DNA of 64,000 nt, taken from assembly GCA_963762575.1 (NCBI GenBank), contig CAVXLL010000002.1:1-64000 (forward strand). Reading direction: 5' to 3'. Below are positions 7,694-16,340 of the stretch, piece after piece (position 1 is the first letter of the stretch; the number at the start of each line of letters is the position of its first letter). The position numbers were made by a program, and so were the translations under genes. Origin of the DNA: AP-15 sp963762575 (lineage in GTDB: Bacteria; Pseudomonadota; Alphaproteobacteria; ATCC43930; CGMCC-115725). The notes beneath the pieces were generated by a model. The model saw only the letters and a list, made by a program, of their open reading frames with translations, did no database searches and had not been told where the DNA came from.

Positions 7694-10423
7694 CTACACG
7701 CGGCCGTGGCAATGCTTGAATTTTTTGCCGGAGCCGCAGGGGCAGGGGGCGTTGCGGGGGGTGCCGGCCCAGGGGGCGCGCGGGCCTGCGGGACGCGGGC
7801 CGCCGCGGTCGGCGCCGTTGCCGGAGCCGGTGCGGCGCGGGGTGCGCGGCGCCGGGATCGGCCGGCCGGTCGTGCCGGTGGCCCGCTCCTCGGCCATCGC
7901 CTCCTCGGGCTCGCCGTCCGCCATCGCGTAGGCCGGCTGGGGCTGCTGCACTCGCAATTCGACATGCGACAGCACCGAGGTGATGTGCTGGCGCAGATTG
8001 GCCAGCATCGCCTCGAACAATTCGAAGGCCTCGCGCTTGTATTCGTTGAGTGGATCGCGCTGCGCATAGGCGCGCAGGTTGATCCCCTGCCGCAGGTGGT
8101 CGAGCGACAGCAGATGGTCTTTCCAGGTCTGGTCCAAGAGCTGCAATAACAGGCTCTTCTCGGCCATGCGCATCAGGTCGGGGCCGTAATTCGCCGATTT
8201 CTCGGCCATCTTGCGGTCTGCGGCGGCGGTAATGCGCTCGCGCACCTCGTCGCCCGTGATCCCCTCCTCCTTGGCCCATTCAGCGAGCGGCAGGTCGAGG
8301 GCGAGGAGCCGCAGGCATTCGGCGTGGAGCGCCGGGGTGTCCCACTGCTCGGCGAGCGAATTCTCCGGGATCGCCAGCGCGACCATCTCCTCGATGGTCT
8401 CGCTGCGCATGTCTGTGATCGTAGACGCGACGTCGCGGGCATTCATGATCTCGCGGCGCTGCTCGTAGACGACCTTGCGCTGGTCGTTCATCACGTCGTC
8501 GTATTTGAGGAGCTGCTTTCTGATGTCGTAGTTGCGCGCCTCGACTTTCTGCTGCGCCTTGGCGAGCGCCTTGTTGACCCAGGGATGGATGATCGCCTCG
8601 CCTTCCTTGAGCCCAAGGCGCTGCAGCATCGAATCCATCCGCTCGGACCCGAAGATCCGCATCAGGTCGTCTTCGAGCGAAACAAAGAATTTCGAGGCGC
8701 CGGGGTCGCCCTGACGGCCGGAGCGGCCGCGCAGCTGGTTGTCGATGCGCCGGCTCTCGTGCCGCTCGCTGCCGACGACAAAGAGTCCGCCGGCCCCGAC
8801 CACATCCTCGTGCGCCGTCTGGATCTCGTTGCGGATCGCGGCAGCCCGCCCCTCGCTCTCCGCCGGGTCCGCAATCAGCGCCAGATCGGTCCGCAGCCGC
8901 ATTTCGAGATTGCCGCCGAGCTGAATGTCGGTGCCGCGGCCGGCCATGTTCGTGGCGATGGTCACGGTGCCGGGCCGGCCGGCCTGGGCGATGATATGGG
9001 CTTCCTGCTCGTGATACCGGGCATTCAGCACGTTGTGCGGGATCTTGTGCTTCTTGAAGAGTGCCGCCAGCGCCTCGGATTTCTCGATGCTGACGGTGCC
9101 GATCAGCATCGGCTGCTTCTTTTCCTGACACTCCAGCACGTGCTGCACGATCGCGTCATACTTCTCGCGGGTGGTGCGGTAGACCTCGTCGTCGGTGTCG
9201 TCGCGGATGCACGGCTCGTTGGTCGGGATCTCGATGACCTCGAGCTTGTAGATGTCGCCGAATTCCTGCGATTCGGTCATCGCCGTGCCGGTCATACCGG
9301 CGAGCTTCGGATAGAGCCGGAAATAGTTCTGGAAGGTGATCGAGGCCAGAGTCTGGTTCTCGTTCTGGACGGTGACGCCCTCCTTGGCTTCCAGCGCCTG
9401 GTGAAGCCCCTCCGAGTAGCGCCGGCCCTCCATCATGCGGCCGGTGAACTCGTCGATGATGATGATCTTGTCGTCCTTGCTGATGTAATCGGTATCGCGC
9501 GCAAACAGCTTGTGAGCGCGCAACGCCTGATTGACGTGGTGGACCAGCCCGACATTGTCGATGTCGTAGAGCGAGCCCGTGGTCATCAGGCCATATTGGC
9601 GCAGCAACTGCTCGATCTTCTCGACCCCCGGTTCGGTCAGGGCGACCGTGCGTTGCTTTTCGTCCTTCTCGTAATCGCCGCCTTCGAGCGCCGGGATCAG
9701 CTTGTCGACCCGGATGTAGAGCTCGGAATTGTCTTCGGTCGGGCCGGAGATGATCAACGGGGTGCGCGCCTCGTCGATCAGGATCGAATCGACCTCGTCG
9801 ACGATCGCATAATGGAACGGCCGATGGACCATGTCCTCGAGCCGGAATTTCATGTTGTCGCGCAGATAGTCGAAGCCGAGCTCGTTGTTGGTGCCGTAGG
9901 TGACGTCGCAGAGATAGGCCTCCTTCCGCTGCATGTCGTCGAGGTCGTGGACAATGACGCCGACGGTCAGGCCGAGAAAACGATAGATCTGGCCCATCCA
10001 CTCGGCGTCGCGGCCGGCGAGGTAATCGTTTACCGTGACGACGTGCACGCCGTTGCCGGTCAACGCATTGAGATAAACGGGGAGGGTCGCGACCAAGGTC
10101 TTGCCTTCGCCGGTCTTCATCTCGGCGATCATACCGCGATGCAATACGACGCCGCCCATCAATTGCACGTCGAAATGGCGCTGCCCGAGGGTGCGCTTCG
10201 ACGCCTCCCGCACGGTCGCGAAAGCGTCGATCAGGATGTCGTCGAGCTCGGTTCCGTCGGCGAGCTGTTGCTTGAACTGCTGGGTCCGAGCCCGCAGCTC
10301 GTCATCGGACATCGCTTCGAGCTGCGGCTCCAATTCGTTGATGGCGGAAACGATCGGCCCCAGGCTCTTGACGTAACGGTCATTCGCGGAGCCGAACAGG
10401 CGCCGGGCTAAGGCACCAAGCAT
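7694..10423 (-). CDS. secA: Preprotein translocase ATPase SecA
   Basis: The motor ATPase that drives unfolded proteins through SecYEG, 909 residues, intact and of normal length. Visible are the Walker A motif (MKTGEGKTLVA, near residue 100), the DEAD-type Walker B region (IVDEVDSILIDEARTPL), the second nucleotide-binding region (TNMAGRGTDIQLGGN) and GRSGRQGDPGAS. The C-terminal zinc-binding, SecB-interacting motif is complete (CPCGSGKKFKHCHG). Before that tail there is a Pro/Arg-rich linker. Divergent from the parvulin isomerase gene across about 230 bp. The secA – isomerase – argJ – mutT neighbourhood is common in alphaproteobacteria. Confidence 0.97.
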   Translation of the reverse strand: MLGALARRLFGSANDRYVKSLGPIVSAINELEPQLEAMSDDELRARTQQFKQQLADGTELDDILIDAFATVREASKRTLGQRHFDVQLMGGVVLHRGMIAEMKTGEGKTLVATLPVYLNALTGNGVHVVTVNDYLAGRDAEWMGQIYRFLGLTVGVIVHDLDDMQRKEAYLCDVTYGTNNELGFDYLRDNMKFRLEDMVHRPFHYAIVDEVDSILIDEARTPLIISGPTEDNSELYIRVDKLIPALEGGDYEKDEKQRTVALTEPGVEKIEQLLRQYGLMTTGSLYDIDNVGLVHHVNQALRAHKLFARDTDYISKDDKIIIIDEFTGRMMEGRRYSEGLHQALEAKEGVTVQNENQTLASITFQNYFRLYPKLAGMTGTAMTESQEFGDIYKLEVIEIPTNEPCIRDDTDDEVYRTTREKYDAIVQHVLECQEKKQPMLIGTVSIEKSEALAALFKKHKIPHNVLNARYHEQEAHIIAQAGRPGTVTIATNMAGRGTDIQLGGNLEMRLRTDLALIADPAESEGRAAAIRNEIQTAHEDVVGAGGLFVVGSERHESRRIDNQLRGRSGRQGDPGASKFFVSLEDDLMRIFGSERMDSMLQRLGLKEGEAIIHPWVNKALAKAQQKVEARNYDIRKQLLKYDDVMNDQRKVVYEQRREIMNARDVASTITDMRSETIEEMVALAIPENSLAEQWDTPALHAECLRLLALDLPLAEWAKEEGITGDEVRERITAAADRKMAEKSANYGPDLMRMAEKSLLLQLLDQTWKDHLLSLDHLRQGINLRAYAQRDPLNEYKREAFELFEAMLANLRQHITSVLSHVELRVQQPQPAYAMADGEPEEAMAEERATGTTGRPIPAPRTPRRTGSGNGADRGGPRPAGPRAPWAGTPRNAPCPCGSGKKFKHCHGRV

Positions 10424-10655
10424 GTGACCCTCGAAAAATGGAAAAAAGCGGCCGGATAACTTTGCGCGGCGACCAAGCGACAGATAGGCGGGCGGCTAAG
10501 GCCTGTCAATTCGAGCCCGCCGCCGGGGTCGTGCGGGGGGTAATGCGCGACTTCGCCCTTTCGTCGCCTTGTTTGCGTGACACCGATGTGCATTCATCCA
10601 TCCGCTCGGCCGCACCCAGCGGCTGTTCCTCGTGATCCTCATTATAGGTACTGCG

Positions 10656-11567
10656 ATGCATCCTCGTCTCTCGATAACTCCGCTCGGCTTGATCTGTGCC
10701 GCCGGGCTGGCTGCCGCGGTCGCCGGCGGCGGCGTCTTGCTGGCAGCCGACCGGCCGGCGCCACAGCCGAACCCCGCCACCCCTATGCCGGCCCCGATGC
10801 CGCCAGGCACCACGGTCGTGGCGCGCGTCGACGGGACCGAGCTGCACCTTTCGGATGTCGAAGCGGCGCAACAGAGCCTGCCGCCCCAGGTCCAAAAAAT
10901 GCCGCTCGCCCAGATCTACCCGAAGCTGCTCGACCGGCTCGTCGACGGCATGCTGATTACCGAGGCCGGCCGCAAGGCTCACCTCGACCAGGATCCCGAG
11001 GTGCAGCTCCGGCTGAAGCGCTATGAGGATCGCCTGATCCAGGAAGCCTACCTCAATAAGGCGATCAAGGCCGCCGAGACCGACGACCAGCTCAAGGCGC
11101 GCTACCAGGCCTTTGCCAAGGAGAAGGGAGGGCGCGAAGAAGTGCACGCCCGGCACATTCTGGTCAAGACCGAAGCCGAGGCGAACTCGATCATTGCCGA
11201 GCTCGACAAGGGAGCGGATTTCGCCGAGCTCGCCAAGAAGTATTCAAGCGACCCCGGCGGCAAATCGGGCGGCGATCTCGGTTATTTCGGTCATGACGAC
11301 ATGGTCAAGGAGTTCGCCGACGCCGCCTTTGCCTTGCCCCCCGGCCAGTATACCAAGACGCCGGTCAAGACCGAGTTTGGTTGGCATGTCATCAAGGTCG
11401 AAGACCATCGCGTAAGCAGCCCGCCCAGCTTTGACGAAGCGCGCCAGGAGGTCAGCCAACTGGTGGCGCGCGACACCGTCGAGGCGACGCTGAAAGAGCT
11501 GCGCTCCACCGCCAAGGTCGAAACCTACGGACTCGACGGCAAGCCGCTGCCATCCAGTGCGAAGTAG
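10656..11567 (+). CDS. Parvulin-type peptidyl-prolyl cis-trans isomerase, exported
   Basis: The start at 10656 (MHPRLS) places a clean signal peptide at the N-terminus: a basic residue, a hydrophobic segment through GLICAAGLAAAVAGGGVLL, then an Ala-rich region and a Pro-rich linker. An in-frame ATG 24 bases upstream would add eight residues. A SurA/PrsA-like helical N-terminal chaperone region follows. The parvulin domain runs from EEVHARHILVKTEAEA to FGWHVIKVEDHR. The protein should act on folding of exported proteins in the periplasm. It precedes argJ in the same direction, but about 215 bp with palindromic repeats separates them. Confidence 0.85.
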   Translation: MHPRLSITPLGLICAAGLAAAVAGGGVLLAADRPAPQPNPATPMPAPMPPGTTVVARVDGTELHLSDVEAAQQSLPPQVQKMPLAQIYPKLLDRLVDGMLITEAGRKAHLDQDPEVQLRLKRYEDRLIQEAYLNKAIKAAETDDQLKARYQAFAKEKGGREEVHARHILVKTEAEANSIIAELDKGADFAELAKKYSSDPGGKSGGDLGYFGHDDMVKEFADAAFALPPGQYTKTPVKTEFGWHVIKVEDHRVSSPPSFDEARQEVSQLVARDTVEATLKELRSTAKVETYGLDGKPLPSSAK

Positions 11568-11605
11568 TCTCGTGAGCTGCCTTCTCGGCTCAAACGCTCA
11601 TTTTA

Positions 11606-11636
11606 CCCTCTCCCCCCGCCGGCCGGGGGGAGAGGG
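11606..11636. repeat. GC-rich palindromic element
   Basis: A near-perfect palindrome: CCCTCTCCCCCC, a GC-rich centre, then GGGGGGAGAGGG, followed by a GGGTGAGG tail. A second imperfect copy lies at 11704-11742 (GCCCCTC / GAGGGGC arms). The same type recurs at 13029-13052, 14631-14667 and 53410-53560. It may act as a terminator for the isomerase gene or be a dispersed REP-like element. Confidence 0.6.
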
Positions 11637-11783
11637 CAGGGTGAGGGGGGCCGATGTCTCGGTCCGCGGCGCCGCCGCCCACCTCACCTTCCCGCTTCGC
11701 GAGCCCCTCCCTCTCCCCCCTGGAAGGCGGAGAGGGGCTTTGGCTGCGGCGGCGGAGAGCGGGTTCTGCTCTGGGCTCTGAGG

Positions 11784-13013
11784 ATGGCTGGTGTTTCCCC
11801 CCTCGCCCCGCAGCGCTTTCCCGAACTGGCGCCGATCGCCGGTGTGCGGCTCGCTGCCTTCGCCTGCGGGATTCGCTACATCGGCCGAGACGATTTGATG
11901 GTGGCGGAGCTCGTGCCGGACAGCGCGATCGCGGGCGTCTTCACGCGCTCGCTGACCGCGGGGGCGCCGGTAGTCTGGTGCCGCGACTGCCTGCCCGGCG
12001 GCAAGGTGCGCGGTATCGTCGTCAATTCGGGCAATTCGAACGTCTTCACTGGCCGCGCCGGCAAGCAGGTCGTCGAGACGACGGCGGCGACGACGGCGCG
12101 TTTGTTAGGCTGCGATTCGAAAGAGGTGTTCATCTCATCGACCGGCGTGATCGGCGAGCCGCCGGCGGCGGAAAAAATCATCGCGGCTTTGCCGCAGGTC
12201 GCGCCGTTGCTCTCGGCCGATAAATGGGAGGCGGCGGCGCGCGCGATCACGACGACCGATACCTTTCCGAAGGGAGCGACCGCGACCGCCACGATCGACG
12301 GCGTCGCAGTCCGCCTCAACGGTTTCGCCAAAGGCTCCGGCATGATCGGGCCCGATATGGCGACGATGCTCGCCTACGTGTTCACCGACGCGTCATTGCC
12401 CCCAGCGGTATTGCAGCCGCTGCTCGCCGCTTCGGCGGACCGCTCGTTCAACTCGATCACGGTCGACGGCGATACCTCGACCAGCGACACCGTGCTCCTT
12501 TGCGCGACGCAGCAGGCGGTGCATCGCCCGGTGGTGAGCCCCGCCGATCGGCGGCTCGGGGATTTTCGCCGGGCGCTCGATGCGGTGATGATCGATCTCG
12601 CCCAGCAGATCGTGCGCGACGGCGAGGGCGCTCAGAAATTCGTGACGATCGAGGTGACCGGCGCCGCCACGGCGCGGGCGGCGCGCCGCGTCGGCCTTGC
12701 GATCGGCAACTCGCCGCTGGTCAAGACCGCTCTATCGGCCGGCGACCCCAATTGGGGCCGTATCGTCATGGCGATCGGCAGGGCCGGGGAGAAGGCCGAT
12801 CGCGACCGTCTGTCGATCTCGGTGGGCGGGATCAGGATCGCTGCGGAAGGCGGCCCGGTGCCGGATTATGACGAGGCCCCGGTCGCCGAGTACATGAAGT
12901 CCCGCGAGATCACGATCGCCGTCGATCTCGGCATCGGCCGCGGCAAGGCAACGGTGTGGACCTGCGACCTGACCCACGCCTATATCGACATCAATGCCAG
13001 CTACCGCAGCTGA
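11784..13013 (+). CDS. argJ: Bifunctional ornithine acetyltransferase/N-acetylglutamate synthase
   Basis: ArgJ transfers the acetyl group of N-acetylornithine to glutamate in the cyclic arginine pathway; bifunctional forms also use acetyl-CoA. The 409-residue protein is an Ntn-type hydrolase relative that self-cleaves before a Thr. The cleavage/nucleophile motif is visible as KGSGMIGPDMATML, with Thr194 as the predicted nucleophile. C-terminal conserved blocks are also present (TALSAGDPNWGRIVMAIG and the DLTHAYIDINASYRS tail). Full length. The downstream mutT gene begins within about 45 bp, with a palindromic element between them. Confidence 0.95.
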   Translation: MAGVSPLAPQRFPELAPIAGVRLAAFACGIRYIGRDDLMVAELVPDSAIAGVFTRSLTAGAPVVWCRDCLPGGKVRGIVVNSGNSNVFTGRAGKQVVETTAATTARLLGCDSKEVFISSTGVIGEPPAAEKIIAALPQVAPLLSADKWEAAARAITTTDTFPKGATATATIDGVAVRLNGFAKGSGMIGPDMATMLAYVFTDASLPPAVLQPLLAASADRSFNSITVDGDTSTSDTVLLCATQQAVHRPVVSPADRRLGDFRRALDAVMIDLAQQIVRDGEGAQKFVTIEVTGAATARAARRVGLAIGNSPLVKTALSAGDPNWGRIVMAIGRAGEKADRDRLSISVGGIRIAAEGGPVPDYDEAPVAEYMKSREITIAVDLGIGRGKATVWTCDLTHAYIDINASYRS

Positions 13014-13028
13014 AAGCCCCCTCCCTAA

Positions 13029-13052
13029 CCCTCCCCCGCGTGCGGGGGAGGG
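13029..13052. repeat. Palindromic element at the mutT start
   Basis: CCCTCCCCCGC and GCGGGGGAGGG form an 11-bp perfect stem around a 2-base centre, between the argJ stop and the probable mutT ATG at 13054. Its right arm supplies a purine-rich Shine-Dalgarno-like run directly before that ATG. If translation starts further upstream at 12994, the element is read in frame as a Pro-rich segment. Confidence 0.65.
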
Positions 13053-13053
13053 A

Positions 13054-13464
13054 ATGGGTGGGGGCCTGCCGGTCGTGCTCGTGTCGGCGGTGGCGCTCGT
13101 CGATGCCGACGGACGGGTCTTGCTGGCCCAGCGCCCGGCAGGCAAGCTCATGGCGGGGCTGTGGGAGTTTCCGGGCGGCAAGGTCGATCCGGGCGAAACG
13201 CCCGAAGCGGCTCTGATCCGTGAGCTCACCGAGGAGTTGGGCATCGACGTCGCCGCGAGCTGCCTGGCGCCGTTCACCTTCGCGTCCCACGCATACCCCG
13301 ACTTCCATCTGCTGATGCCGCTCTATGTCTGCCGCAAATGGTCGGGCATTCCTGCCGCCCGCGAGGGGCAGCGCTTCACCTGGGTGCGCCCGGCCCGGCT
13401 CGGCGACTACCCGATGCCGCCGGCCGATAAGCCGCTCATCGCAATGCTGCGCGACCTGCTCTAA
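13054..13464 (+). CDS. mutT: Nudix (deoxy)nucleoside triphosphate pyrophosphohydrolase, MutT type
   Basis: Shows a complete Nudix box, GGKVDPGETPEAALIRELTE followed by ELGI, matching GX5EX7REUXEEXGU. MutT-type enzymes remove oxidised dGTP from the nucleotide pool. The start is uncertain: ATG 12994 overlaps argJ and would translate through the palindromic repeat; ATG 13054 follows the GGGGGAGGG arm of the repeat; GTG 13075 is also possible. I prefer 13054 because the conserved beta-strand VVLVSAVALVDADGRVLLA begins just after it and the residues before it look like translated repeat. About 136 residues, close to the usual MutT size. Confidence 0.88.
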   Translation: MGGGLPVVLVSAVALVDADGRVLLAQRPAGKLMAGLWEFPGGKVDPGETPEAALIRELTEELGIDVAASCLAPFTFASHAYPDFHLLMPLYVCRKWSGIPAAREGQRFTWVRPARLGDYPMPPADKPLIAMLRDLL

Positions 13465-13475
13465 GGCTGTTTGCT

Positions 13476-13679
13476 TTATTCTCCCTCCCCGCAGATGATC
13501 TTCGCCACCGCTTGCCGCGCCAGGATGTTGGGGACATTCGGGTTGTGCTGACGGTAGGCGCGGACGGCCGTCTCGAATGCATCCTGCGGTCGAGCGGACC
13601 GAAAGGTTTCGAGCACCACTCGCGCGGTTTGTTTGAGGTCGGGTCTATACGAAAGCGTATTTTCCCATGTCTCTGACAC
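13476..13679 (-). CDS. Hypothetical small protein
   Basis: A 67-residue open frame from a GTG at 13679 that is preceded by GGAGG at ideal spacing; the longer frame reaching 13751 has no such signal. The protein is rich in Arg, Ala and Val with the core ARVVLETFRSARPQDAFETA and a Cys near the C-terminus (AKIICGEGE). No signal peptide or membrane segment is visible, and I recognise no family. It is convergent with mutT and its stop lies 11 bp from the mutT stop. The strong ribosome-binding site is the main support. Confidence 0.5.
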   Translation of the reverse strand: MSETWENTLSYRPDLKQTARVVLETFRSARPQDAFETAVRAYRQHNPNVPNILARQAVAKIICGEGE

Positions 13680-13789
13680 GGTTTCCTCCGTTACTCTATA
13701 CGCTCGTAGGAGACCTCTAATGTAACAACGCGTCTGTCCGCCTACGTACAAATCCGCAGTTTTTTTTTAATAAATTCCGGACGCGCTCG

Positions 13790-14494
13790 TCAGAGCAGTA
13801 GATCGAGCTGATCGTGATCGATCCGGTAGCATTCGCACGCGCTGGATTCGAGCCCGTCATGGTCGATGATTGTGAGCTGGCCGTGATGATATCTGATCAG
13901 GCCGGAGCGCTGCAGGTCCCCGGCCGTGGTGGTGACCCCGGCGCGTCGAACGCCGAGCATCGAAGCCAAGAACTCGTGCGTCATCGGCATCGTGTCCGAT
14001 CCGGTACGGTCGCTCGCCATCAGCAGCCATCGGGCGCAGCGCTGCTCGACCGAATGCAGCCGGTTGCAGGCGGCGGTTTGAGCGCTCAGGTTCAACATCG
14101 CCTCCGCGAAGCGCAGTGCGATTTTGCGAAAGGCGGCGCTTTGATCGAATATCGCCTTGCATCGCGAGGCGCTCATTCGATGTGCAGTACCTGGGATCTG
14201 AACGAGCGCCATCTGCGCCGACACTTCGGCGCCAAGAAGGGCGGACATGCCGATCACGCCCTCCATCCCGACCATCCCGACCTCGATCATAGTGCCGTTC
14301 GCCATACTGGTCAGTATAGATCCGAGCCCCTCCTCGACGAAGTAGACATCCTCGATCGGGGCCCCTGCCGGGTGCAGGACTTGTCTTTGTGATAAGGTCA
14401 CGGGATGCAGGTTCGAATAAAACTGGTCCAGATCTCCCTGCGGAAGTGCCGTGAGCAGCCGATTGTTTATTGTGTTGCGCCTTGACGGAGGCAT
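13790..14494 (-). CDS. Crp/Fnr family transcriptional regulator
   Basis: From ATG 14494 (MPPSRRNTINNRLL) the protein is about 234 residues. It has an N-terminal cyclic-nucleotide-binding-type beta-barrel (VLHPAGAPIEDVYFVEEGLG) and a C-terminal winged helix (MTHEFLASMLGVRRAGVTTT) that contacts DNA. The cAMP-binding Arg/Glu cassette is not obvious and no Fnr-type N-terminal cysteine cluster is visible, so the effector is unknown. Relatives with the same VRRAGVT recognition helix are widespread in rhizobia and allies as stand-alone regulators. Upstream residues in the longer frame lack conservation and a ribosome site. Confidence 0.85.
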   Translation of the reverse strand: MPPSRRNTINNRLLTALPQGDLDQFYSNLHPVTLSQRQVLHPAGAPIEDVYFVEEGLGSILTSMANGTMIEVGMVGMEGVIGMSALLGAEVSAQMALVQIPGTAHRMSASRCKAIFDQSAAFRKIALRFAEAMLNLSAQTAACNRLHSVEQRCARWLLMASDRTGSDTMPMTHEFLASMLGVRRAGVTTTAGDLQRSGLIRYHHGQLTIIDHDGLESSACECYRIDHDQLDLLL

Positions 14495-14630
14495 GACCTC
14501 GCTCCCGTGCCTTAGAGCGGGAGCACACGCCTCTCTCTGCCGCCACCTGCCCAAGGACGTGGGGGCGATTTACCATATGTGGGAATTCTCGGCCGTCACG
14601 GCAACCGGCGGTGAACCGATCCGAATGCCT

Positions 14631-14667
14631 CTCACCCTCGCCGGTCATCCGGGCCGGGGAGGGTGAG
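14631..14667. repeat. Palindromic repeat with GGGTGAG arm
   Basis: CTCACCCTC and GAGGGTGAG form a 9-bp perfect inverted repeat around a CCGG-containing centre. It lies between the Crp-type regulator promoter region and the 3' end of the SDR gene, and shares the GGGTGAG arm with the repeats at 11.6 and 53.4 kb. Confidence 0.55.
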
Positions 14668-14679
14668 TGAGGCGGGCCG

Positions 14680-15552
14680 CTAAAGCATCGGGCGGCCGCC
14701 GGTGACTGGGATCATCGCACCGGACATGTAGCTGCCGTCGTCGGAGGCGAGCAGGACGTATGCAGGCGCGAGCTCAGCCGGCTGGCCCGGGCGTTTGAGC
14801 GGCGTGTTCTCGCCGAAATGCTCGACCTTGTCGGGCGCCATCGTCGACGGGATCAACGGAGTCCAGATCGGTCCGGGGGCGACGCAGTTGACCCGAATCC
14901 CCTTCTCGGCGAGAAGTTGCGCGAGGCCCGCCGTGAAATTGGCGATGGCGCCTTTGGTCGTCGCGTAGGCCAAGAGCTGCGGCGAGGGCGATTTGCTGTT
15001 GATCGAGGCGGTGTTCACGATCGCGCTCCCCGGCTTCATGTGCGCGACGGCAGCCTTCGACAGATAGAACATGCTGTAAATGTTGGTGCGGAAGGTGTGG
15101 TCCCACTCCTCCTCGCTGATCTCCTCGAGACTGGCATGCGTCATCTGGAAAGCGGCGTTGTTGACCAGGATGTCGAGTTTGCCGAATTCCCGGACGGCGC
15201 GGTCGACCAGCTGCCGGCAATGCGTCGGGTCCTTGACGTCGCCGGCCACCAGCACCGCCCCCCGTCCGGCCTCTTCGACCCAGCGCGCCGTCTCGCGCGC
15301 GTCCTCGTGCTCGCGGAGGTAGGAAATCAAAACGTCGGCGCCCTCGCGCGCAAAAGCGATCGCGATCGCCCGTCCGATCCCGGAATCCGCCCCGGTGATT
15401 AGCGCGGCGCGACCTTTCAGCTTGCCGCACCCGCGGTAGGAGTGCTCGCCGTGATCCGGCTTCGGATCGAGCTGTTCGGTGAAGCCAGGCGGGTCCTGTT
15501 GTTGGCGGGGTAGCGGAGGGGTCGGGCCAGCGGTTTTCGGATCGGTCGTCAT
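14680..15552 (-). CDS. SDR family oxidoreductase
   Basis: A short-chain dehydrogenase of 290 residues with a roughly 45-residue N-terminal extension rich in Pro and Gln (PLPRQQQDPPGFTEQLDPKP), characteristic of the YghA/YhdG-like subgroup. The Rossmann motif is TGADSGIG (53-60). NNAA (131-134), catalytic Ser183, Tyr196 and Lys200 (YATTK) are all present. The C-terminus VTGGRPML matches the subgroup. These enzymes are NAD(P)-dependent aldehyde or sugar reductases, often linked to stress responses; the substrate is unknown. The gene lies downstream of the hemerythrin gene on the same strand, with an intrinsic terminator between them. Confidence 0.85.
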   Translation of the reverse strand: MTTDPKTAGPTPPLPRQQQDPPGFTEQLDPKPDHGEHSYRGCGKLKGRAALITGADSGIGRAIAIAFAREGADVLISYLREHEDARETARWVEEAGRGAVLVAGDVKDPTHCRQLVDRAVREFGKLDILVNNAAFQMTHASLEEISEEEWDHTFRTNIYSMFYLSKAAVAHMKPGSAIVNTASINSKSPSPQLLAYATTKGAIANFTAGLAQLLAEKGIRVNCVAPGPIWTPLIPSTMAPDKVEHFGENTPLKRPGQPAELAPAYVLLASDDGSYMSGAMIPVTGGRPML

Positions 15553-15623
15553 CTCGTGATCCCGTTGTCGGAAGAGATTGCGTCCAAAACGGACGCCGTT
15601 GTTCCGGGTTCCCTTGGGACAGC

Positions 15624-15648
15624 AAAAAGCCCCGCCATTGGCAGGGCT
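15624..15648 (-). terminator. Intrinsic terminator after the hemerythrin gene
   Basis: On the minus strand AGCCCTGCC and GGCGGGGCT form a 9-bp stem (one G-T pair) with a three-base AAT loop followed by TTTT. It lies about 25 bp downstream of the hemerythrin stop codon. Confidence 0.75.
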
Positions 15649-15670
15649 CCTTGCTCATCGGCCGTCCTGG

Positions 15671-16216
15671 TTAGGCTTGCATTTCCGACATGAGTTCTTG
15701 CTTCCGCTCGGCGAGCTCCTTGCCGACGGCGTCGAGATCCATCTTTGTCGATTGGAGTTCCGGGAAAAGCTCGTCTTCTTCTTCTTTGATATGCTGCTTG
15801 ACCATCTCGCCGAGGACGCGAATCTTGGCGTCGTAGAGTTCCTCGCCGACCTCCATCGCCTCGATTTCGCCGATCAGGTTTTTCACGGTCGAATGCTCGA
15901 CGAGCGCTTCGTCGATCAGATCGTTGTCCTGACTAGCTTTCCGGGCCTGAGGATAGAAAATCTCTTCTTCGATCTGGGCGTGAACCTTCAAAGCGAGGCA
16001 GATCTTTTCGGCGAGCTCGGCCTTGCTATCCTCGTCGCTGTCCTTCAGCTCGTCATACTCGTCGAACCACTCTTCCACTTCCCGGTGATCTTCTTCCAAG
16101 ACGTCGAAGGCGCTACGAGCTGCCTGCTGGCGCTCTTTGTTCTGACTCGCACTCTTCGAGCGGCTCGACTTGCGTTCCGCCGTGCGATTTGCCTTGGTTT
16201 TCGCTTTTATCGCCAT
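15671..16216 (-). CDS. Hemerythrin HHE domain protein
   Basis: From ATG 16216 (MAIKAKTKANRT) the product is 181 residues. A Lys/Arg/Ser-rich N-terminal tail of about 35 residues precedes a four-helix hemerythrin-like domain with iron-ligand candidates: His in EEDHREVEEW, His and Glu in KVHAQIEEEIFYPQ, His in VEHSTVKNL, and His/Glu in KQHIKEEEDELFPE. Such domains bind a di-iron centre and sense or carry oxygen or NO. The longer frame reaching 16387 has a low-complexity leader and overlaps the divergent MaoC gene, so I reject that start. The basic tail suggests nucleic-acid contact, which is only inference. Confidence 0.85.
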   Translation of the reverse strand: MAIKAKTKANRTAERKSSRSKSASQNKERQQAARSAFDVLEEDHREVEEWFDEYDELKDSDEDSKAELAEKICLALKVHAQIEEEIFYPQARKASQDNDLIDEALVEHSTVKNLIGEIEAMEVGEELYDAKIRVLGEMVKQHIKEEEDELFPELQSTKMDLDAVGKELAERKQELMSEMQA

Positions 16217-16340
16217 CGCCAAATCCCTCGTTGATAGTGAATGCCGCACAATTAACCGCGGGAAGCGGGCAGCGGTTCCTGATGCCACGCGGCGATAAAT
16301 CGGGTAGAGGGTTGGCGATAACAAAAGAACGGGACAAACG

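Noticed and set aside
8324..10411. A 695-residue plus-strand frame opposite secA
   Set aside because: It is the antisense shadow of a highly conserved gene in GC-rich DNA, with no motif of its own.
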